A stretch of 33,864 nucleotides of DNA from a virus, in IMG/VR virus record IMGVR_UViG_3300021356_000076, positions 1-33,864 of that record, one strand, 5' to 3'. This document shows, piece after piece, positions 28,793 to 33,864 of this stretch (positions are counted from its first letter, which is position 1; each line of letters opens with the position of its first letter). The position numbers and the translations under genes are program-made. The notes beneath the pieces were generated by a model. The model was not told the DNA's origin and did not search any database. It saw nothing but the letters and a program-made list of their open reading frames with translations.

Positions 28793-30277
28793 TTAAAAGT
28801 CAACATCGTCCTCAGACTCAATTTCTCCTGACTTTTTTTCATCCTCGATCTGTTTTTTGATCTCGGCAATATCATCGTCACTCTGTCTTAGAATATTCTT
28901 TCTAACCCATTCATTCGAGATATACTTACCAACATATTCATCCATCGTTGATAACATTTCAAAACGCTCTCTTGTAATTTCACCTTCTTTTAATTCAGAG
29001 AAATAATTATCTTCTAGATAGTCAAAAGAAATATTTTCTTTCCAATCTTTCCAATCATCTTTAGTAATTACGCCTTTTAGCATTAACTGAGTTTTCAGCA
29101 ATTGCATAAATAAATCACTAAATCTACCTCTTAATCTATCAATAAACTTTTTAAATTTAACTTCGTCTCTTGATATCTCAGTGGCTCTTCCTAAATTAAA
29201 TCCAGATTCTTGTTCTAATCTGTTTACAGGAACGTTTAAACTTCTATATAATTTCTTTTGGAAGTATAAAATATCTTCAATTTGTCCTAAGTTTTCACCT
29301 CCAGGTAGTGTTGATATTTCAGTACCTCTTCCTCCCTCTCTTCTTGGTAGGAAAAAGTCTTCCAACATCGACATATGTTTCTTATCGTCTTTAATATCTC
29401 CAGTTTTAGCATCATAAACCAATTTATTTCTATATTGATTCATAATATTTTTTAGATATTCTTCAGCTTTACCTTTAGGTAAGTTACCTACATCAATGTA
29501 AAATATTCTTCTTTCTGGTGCTCTTGATATTCTGTAAATGACAAGAGCATCTTCCATCATTCTTAATTGATTAGTTGGCTTGATAGCCTTATGCATATAT
29601 GAAAGAATTCTCTTTCTCGCAGGATCTAAAACACCTGATGTACAATATGCAATTGCATCAGGATGTATCTTTAACCCTTCACCTGCACCATCTTTGCCTT
29701 TACTAAAAATAAAAAACTCGTCAACCTTTTTAATTATAGTCGCACCAGTTTTTGGATCTCTATCTTCTTCGACCTCTTTTACTTTTCTAAGTTTGGTTGG
29801 ATCGATATACCGTAATTCTTGAATCCCTTTCTGCGGATTCGATGTATCAATTATGATGTGATATGGTAATCTGCCATCGATATACCATTTTCTAAAAATG
29901 TCATGAGCATAAGCTTTAAATCCTAATAAACTTACAATATTTTCGAACTCTGTCTTCATTGCAGTTTTAATCTTAGGAGATGCCTCAACATTATCTAAAA
30001 TTATTTCTACGGGTGCTGATTTATTATCACCTACAATCGCTTCATTAATAATGTCTTCTACAGCTGCATCACATTCTGGTTGAGTAGCAATATCACGGTA
30101 TTTAAGAATAAGATCAATCTCATTCTTAGCTCCATCTCCATCAATATCAATATATTGACCGAAATGTCCACCTGCCGATATTACACCAACGCCATCTTCA
30201 TCTGTATTCGGAACAAAGGAAGGTAACTGTTTTTCTTGTCCAGCCCTCTTTATTTCGAAACCAAAAAATTCTGCCAT
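28793..30277 (-). CDS. 20: Portal vertex protein gp20
   Basis: 494 residues (T4 gp20 524), the dodecameric portal through which DNA is packaged. Family segments include KYRDIATQPECDAAVEDIINEAI near residue 58-80, RKWYIDGRLPYHIIID, FIDVGNLPKGKAEEYL-type in YIDVGNLPKGKAEEYLKNI, and GGENLGQIEDILYFQKKLYRSLNVPVNR. Next to sheath, tube and prohead genes as in T4. GAGGTAAAA precedes the ATG. It has its own late promoter and a leader stem-loop. Confidence 0.97.
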   Translation of the reverse strand: MAEFFGFEIKRAGQEKQLPSFVPNTDEDGVGVISAGGHFGQYIDIDGDGAKNEIDLILKYRDIATQPECDAAVEDIINEAIVGDNKSAPVEIILDNVEASPKIKTAMKTEFENIVSLLGFKAYAHDIFRKWYIDGRLPYHIIIDTSNPQKGIQELRYIDPTKLRKVKEVEEDRDPKTGATIIKKVDEFFIFSKGKDGAGEGLKIHPDAIAYCTSGVLDPARKRILSYMHKAIKPTNQLRMMEDALVIYRISRAPERRIFYIDVGNLPKGKAEEYLKNIMNQYRNKLVYDAKTGDIKDDKKHMSMLEDFFLPRREGGRGTEISTLPGGENLGQIEDILYFQKKLYRSLNVPVNRLEQESGFNLGRATEISRDEVKFKKFIDRLRGRFSDLFMQLLKTQLMLKGVITKDDWKDWKENISFDYLEDNYFSELKEGEITRERFEMLSTMDEYVGKYISNEWVRKNILRQSDDDIAEIKKQIEDEKKSGEIESEDDVDF

Positions 30278-30298
30278 AGTTTTTTACCTCATATTATC

Positions 30299-30320
30299 GG
30301 AGGGAGATTATCCTCCCTCC
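30299..30320 (-). promoter_or_regulatory. 5' stem-loop in the portal mRNA leader
   Basis: GGAGGGAG-ATTATC-CTCCCTCC on plus, equally folded on minus: an 8-bp GC-rich stem with a 6-base loop and no T-run behind it. The late promoter at 30329-30336 would start RNA near 30323, so the stem-loop begins 3-4 bases from the 5' end. Confidence 0.65.
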
Positions 30321-30328
30321 TCTAATAC

Positions 30329-30336
30329 TATTTATA
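30329..30336 (-). promoter_or_regulatory. Late promoter of the portal gene
   Basis: TATAAATA on the minus strand, 52 bases upstream of the gp20 start and just after the gp19 stop. Confidence 0.72.
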
Positions 30337-30342
30337 TACCTT

Positions 30343-30870
30343 TTAAGAAGTGGTATTTGATTCCCAATATTGTACTTGCATTTCAACTGTGAATTCTTCA
30401 ATCTGATTTTCGTTATCATATGAAAGTTCAATAGTTGATAAGTTAGTTGGGAAAACGCCTCTAAGATCATAAGTCTTAGTAACTTCACCTTGCTTATTAA
30501 GCTGCTCAACAAGCATATCAGCCATGTAATCAGTAGGATTACTTATACCGCTATTATTGTTGTGCTCGTTAATACCATTCATCCATCTTTCAAAAGCGTT
30601 TCTTACTTCGAATCCAGTATCATTAATAACTGTTAATGAAACTGGTTCAAATGTTCTGTCTCCAGCAATTTGTAACTGTCTACCTCTGAATAATACAGGG
30701 ATAGGAGCTACAACTGATGAAGGAAACTGAGCACCTTTGATCATGAATGAAGATAGTTCAACGTCACCTTGAGCATATGAAGGGAAATTACATGTTACTT
30801 TGAACATGTTGGAACGTGCGCCACCTCCTACGAGTTTTGATTTAAAATCATCTACGCCTAAAATTGCCAT
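30343..30870 (-). CDS. 19: Tail tube protein gp19
   Basis: 175 residues (T4 gp19 163), forming the inner tube under the sheath. The start SKLVGGGARSNMFKVTCNFP, the middle PIPVLFRGRQLQIAGDRTFEP and RNAFERWMNGINEH are family marks. It follows the sheath gene by 12 bases with AGGAGATT upstream, the standard sheath-tube pair. A paralogue lies at 24563. Confidence 0.96.
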   Translation of the reverse strand: MAILGVDDFKSKLVGGGARSNMFKVTCNFPSYAQGDVELSSFMIKGAQFPSSVVAPIPVLFRGRQLQIAGDRTFEPVSLTVINDTGFEVRNAFERWMNGINEHNNNSGISNPTDYMADMLVEQLNKQGEVTKTYDLRGVFPTNLSTIELSYDNENQIEEFTVEMQVQYWESNTTS

Positions 30871-30882
30871 TTTAATCTCCTA

Positions 30883-32622
30883 TTATACGCCAGCGATTTC
30901 AGTGAAATCGACTCCGGTTCTTGTTGCTATAAAGTTTAATGAAATGAAGTTAATAGATCTTGATGGCTTGATAAAGATATCAGCTACAAATCTATTAGCG
31001 TCAATTACCTGACCAGTGTTATTTGTTTCATCACAAACAACTTTAAAGTCAGTTACACCTCTTCTACCTTTTACGTCTCTTAAGAATGGTTCTAAAAGAT
31101 TTCTGAATTGAGCTCTTGTAAATTCATCGTTGAATTCAAAGAGTTGACCTTTAGCAGCTGTGCTAATTGCCTTCTCAATAACAATAAATAATCTTCTAAC
31201 ATTGATTCTATCGAACGCACTTGGTTTGGATAATAAAGTTTTATCTCCAAATAACATTGTACCTTGTCCTGGGAAAGATACTAATGGATTAACTCTTGCT
31301 TTATAAAGAGTATCTCTATCCGCTTTCTTTGGATTAAGTGCTAACTTTATTACACCTAGAAGTTGTCCTCTTGTTACACCTGCTGGACTAAACCATGCAT
31401 CTGCAACATTATCTGTATTTGCACAAAGACCTGCTAAAAGACCACATGCACCAATATAGATGTTAACATCGTTGTATTTATCATACACATATACGGCTGA
31501 TGAATCAGTTGAAGCATAAGACGTTGATGGTAATGTATTAGCCCATGTTACAACGTTAGCTACTGAACCGCCGTTAGCTGATGAAGCAATTGGTGGTGAT
31601 ACAAAAGCCATACAATCTTTTCTTGCTTCACAAATTGTAATTAATTTATTAGCAATGTTATGAGCTGATGCATCCGGATATGCAAAAAGTAAATTTACAT
31701 CTACTGTTTCGGAATCTGCGAAACATACATCAAACGTTGTTGTAATGTCTCCGTGAGCTCCGTCATTTGCACTTACTCCGCCTGCTAGTGATACACCCTG
31801 AATACTTGATGAATTAGCAAATGCTTCTCCACTTGTAAAGCCTTCACCTGCTCCAGATGTAGCAGGTACTGCGCTTTCTCCGCTTCCTGATGCATCAGTT
31901 GAATCGAATGCTGAGTTATGTCCACTCCACCATACATATTCGGATTGTCTATTAATTACGTCTTTGTAATAATTAGTTGTACCATCTGATTTTTTACCTT
32001 GAGATGATAAAGATAAGAATGCGAATGTTTCTAGGATTGTTCCTTTTGTTCCACTCCATAATCCGTCTTCATCAATAATTGCTACGTGTATTTCATCTTC
32101 GCTTGCTCCTGCAGCTGACGCGCTATCAGAAGTTCCTGGTGCAGCATCAAATGCATTTTTTGGATCAGGTTCGCCTGTGCCACCTGTCCAGTTGGTAAAT
32201 GCAGCCACACTTGAACAAATCTCCACCTTTAAGCTATTGCCTAAAGCACCTGGATATTTTGCAACGAAAGTTCCTGTTAAAGAACCCGCAGCCTCAAGTT
32301 GATCATAATGGTCTTCGTTTTTAATTTTAAGTGCTGTACCGTCTGTTGCGTTCTTCATATCAGATGCATCAGCACGTGCTACTTTAAGCGCGTTTCCGTA
32401 CTTTAAGAATGAAGCAGCAGTTAAAAAGTGTTTGCTTGTAGTAGAATCTGGTGTTCCGAAGATTCCAGCTAATTCGTTTTCTGAACTAACCGTAATAACC
32501 TCGTTGACCGGACCCCATACAAAGCTACCCACAAATCCACCAATACTAGTAGAAACTGCAGGTACCACGTTCGTTGCGTCAATTTCCTTGACTTGAACGC
32601 CTGGTGATACTTGAAATGCCAT
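30883..32622 (-). CDS. 18: Tail sheath protein gp18
   Basis: 579 residues (T4 gp18 659). The N-terminal QVSPGVQVKEIDATNVVPAV and GGFVGSFVWGPVNEV are typical, and the C-terminal domain (NVRRLFIVIEKAISTAAKGQ, then EPFLRDVKGRRGVTDFKVVCDETNN) is well conserved. The Ser/Ala/Gly-rich part around residues 160-290 is the variable outer domain. It forms the contractile sheath. GAGAGGAC before the ATG; late promoter upstream. Confidence 0.97.
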   Translation of the reverse strand: MAFQVSPGVQVKEIDATNVVPAVSTSIGGFVGSFVWGPVNEVITVSSENELAGIFGTPDSTTSKHFLTAASFLKYGNALKVARADASDMKNATDGTALKIKNEDHYDQLEAAGSLTGTFVAKYPGALGNSLKVEICSSVAAFTNWTGGTGEPDPKNAFDAAPGTSDSASAAGASEDEIHVAIIDEDGLWSGTKGTILETFAFLSLSSQGKKSDGTTNYYKDVINRQSEYVWWSGHNSAFDSTDASGSGESAVPATSGAGEGFTSGEAFANSSSIQGVSLAGGVSANDGAHGDITTTFDVCFADSETVDVNLLFAYPDASAHNIANKLITICEARKDCMAFVSPPIASSANGGSVANVVTWANTLPSTSYASTDSSAVYVYDKYNDVNIYIGACGLLAGLCANTDNVADAWFSPAGVTRGQLLGVIKLALNPKKADRDTLYKARVNPLVSFPGQGTMLFGDKTLLSKPSAFDRINVRRLFIVIEKAISTAAKGQLFEFNDEFTRAQFRNLLEPFLRDVKGRRGVTDFKVVCDETNNTGQVIDANRFVADIFIKPSRSINFISLNFIATRTGVDFTEIAGV

Positions 32623-32688
32623 TTTTTTGTCCTCTCAATTTGAGTTAGTTTAATAAGTTTTTCATAATACGGTTATATTCAACAGTTT

Positions 32689-32696
32689 TATTTATA
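32689..32696 (-). promoter_or_regulatory. Late promoter of gp18-gp19
   Basis: TATAAATA on the minus strand, between the terminase stop (32709) and the sheath start, giving a leader of about 60 bases. Confidence 0.72.
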
Positions 32697-32708
32697 TAAA
32701 TAATAATT

Positions 32709-33864
32709 CTAGAGATGATCTACCTCGAACCATACATTACCCTCACCGTCACCAACTCCTTCTTTTCTATCTCTTCCGTCTTCAATTAAGCCAAAAGGCA
32801 ACATATCGTCTTGAATTGCCTTTAATTGTTCTTTATACATTAATTGTTTCATATCAATATTAGTTAATCCTGCAAATATATCTGTTGTAGTAAACCAACC
32901 AAACATTACTAAATTCATAACTAAATCATCATGATTAGGCGCAACTGCCTCAAATGAAGCGCCTCTAGCAACAAATGTACACATTTCTGTAATAGTTTCA
33001 GCATCAACAATATGTAATTTCTTTGAAGCAATTAAATCTTTAAATGTAGAACAACCAATTCTTTTAACACGTTTAGTCATAGTAGCACCAATCGCATTAG
33101 CCTTAATTTGTGATTCTACAAACATATTTTCATATTCTAAATCGTAATATAATCCATTACAGACAATTGCTCCTTGGTCATTACTTTCGACAATTACGTA
33201 TGCGTCATTGTACATCCTAGCATATTTGTATATAATATCAGGAAATAATAATGGTGATATATTATTGTCTCTAAATACACATACTTGTTTAAATGGATTT
33301 ACTGATGTATCAATAATATTAAATGTACTATAATCTTGTCCTCGACCCTTAGATACATCAACTGTCATTACATAATGATGACCATCTAAAGGATCTTCGT
33401 ATTGAAATAAATTTTCTGACCATCGTATTGGATCAATGGCCTTTTGTGCTAATAAATCATTTGCCTCAATTAATGTATTACCTCTACCGTGGAAATTATT
33501 ACCAAATTCTTGATCAAACTGTAACTCTGATGTATTAGCAATTGTTTCTTCTTTCCATTTATCATCACGACCTGGGACGTCCCACCAATCTACTCTAAAT
33601 GGTTTAAATTCATTAGTATTTGTTGTAGCGCCTTCCCATAGTTTATGATATATATTACCAACACCATTTGCCGTAGAAGCTATAATAATTTTTGTATCTT
33701 TACCTGATGAGACAACTGGATATGTCGATGTATAAAACTGTGCGTCATTATCAATAAATGCAAACTCATCGAGGAATAATAAGTTAATTGATAAACCTCT
33801 AATAGAACTACCTGAAGTTGCCGCGGCAATAATCTTTGAATTATTACTAAATTCAATAGAACCT
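32709..33864 (-). CDS. 17: Large terminase subunit gp17, 5' end outside the window
   Basis: The frame is open from the window edge to TAG at 32709, giving 385 codons. An internal Met at 33368 is not the start: the sequence before it is clearly terminase. Walker B with the catalytic Glu is visible (LLFLDEFAFI), followed by the coupling motif region IIIASTANG. The C-terminal nuclease has the acidic residues in TVDVSKGRGQDYS, VIVESNDQGA and NHDDLVMN. T4 gp17 has 610 residues, so about 200 N-terminal residues with Walker A are missing here. It packages DNA through the portal. Confidence 0.97.
   Translation of the reverse strand, partial: GSIEFSNNSKIIAAATSGSSIRGLSINLLFLDEFAFIDNDAQFYTSTYPVVSSGKDTKIIIASTANGVGNIYHKLWEGATTNTNEFKPFRVDWWDVPGRDDKWKEETIANTSELQFDQEFGNNFHGRGNTLIEANDLLAQKAIDPIRWSENLFQYEDPLDGHHYVMTVDVSKGRGQDYSTFNIIDTSVNPFKQVCVFRDNNISPLLFPDIIYKYARMYNDAYVIVESNDQGAIVCNGLYYDLEYENMFVESQIKANAIGATMTKRVKRIGCSTFKDLIASKKLHIVDAETITEMCTFVARGASFEAVAPNHDDLVMNLVMFGWFTTTDIFAGLTNIDMKQLMYKEQLKAIQDDMLPFGLIEDGRDRKEGVGDGEGNVWFEVDHL

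Noticed and set aside
30299-30320. Hairpin as a terminator between gp19 and gp20
   Set aside because: No T-run follows in the direction of transcription and a late promoter lies upstream of it, so it belongs to the portal leader.
32709-33368. Separate 219-residue gene starting at Met 33368
   Set aside because: The same frame is open to the window edge and encodes the Walker B region of terminase; it is one gene cut by the edge.
1-33864. CRISPR arrays, insertion sequences, integrase or attachment sites
   Set aside because: No regularly spaced repeats, transposase or recombinase genes were found; the tRNAs here are phage-encoded translation aids rather than integration sites.

Overview
The window is a continuous piece of a T4-like tailed phage (myovirus) genome. 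Every protein-coding gene and all three tRNAs read from the minus strand, so transcription runs from high to low coordinates. The order of the structural block (17-18-19-20-67-68-21-22-23) and of the replication block (46/47, 55, 45, 44, 62, regA, 43) is that of T4-type phages. The AT-rich sequence, the Hsp20, the GroES-like co-chaperonin, the CobS/CobT-like pair, the short gp62 and the short gp55 resemble marine relatives (cyanomyoviruses and SAR11-type pelagimyophages). The exact host cannot be fixed from the sequence, but a marine alphaproteobacterial host would fit.

Layout in transcription order. 33864-25108 holds the late virion genes: large terminase (5' end cut by the window edge), tail sheath, tail tube, portal, two small prohead-core genes, protease, scaffold and major capsid protein, closed by a strong terminator. 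25024-22162 holds a second tail-tube-like gene, then uvsY, uvsW and an Sm-like gene. 22010-18019 holds the late sigma factor gp55, gp47, gp46, a DUF115-like protein and tRNA-Ala. 17884-13569 holds a metallopeptidase/VWA protein, a MoxR/CobS-like AAA+ ATPase, a DUF3310-like protein and the sliding clamp. 13461-10126 holds an acidic late gene, a WYL_2-like protein, clamp loader gp44/gp62, RegA, Hsp20 and tiny membrane proteins. 10008-7504 is DNA polymerase gp43. 7444-4173 holds an Sm-like protein, a MazG-like protein, an archaeo-eukaryotic primase-like protein, a SleB-type hydrolase, GroES, a thermonuclease-like protein and an orphan. 4098-1 is a nucleotide-metabolism and possible DNA-modification operon: dATP/dGTP diphosphohydrolase-like, a ThyA-family enzyme with dCMP-hydroxymethylase residues, MazG, dCMP deaminase, tRNA-Arg, tRNA-Leu, three small proteins, a possible aminoacyl:DNA-transferase-like protein and an unknown partial gene.

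Two promoter classes can be read directly. Nine sites have a TGTACA-like -35, exactly 17 bp, and an extended -10 ending TGG-TATAAT (one TGG-TACAAT). They head early operons; one of them points the opposite way on the plus strand. Eight TATAAATA octamers lie at gene boundaries and match T4 late promoters (gp55/gp33/gp45-dependent in T4). They precede structural genes, hsp20, the acidic gene at 13461 and, with unusual precision, tRNA-Ala. Assuming T4 late start-site spacing, two late mRNAs (hsp20, portal) would begin in a strong stem-loop, and the tail-tube paralogue would be leaderless.

No mobile element, CRISPR array or stretch above 300 bases without a gene was found. The points most worth a second look are the nucleotide/DNA-modification operon, the HExxH-VWA plus AAA+ pair with a duplicated leader, the plus-strand antisense promoter at 22100, and the late-promoter geometry.
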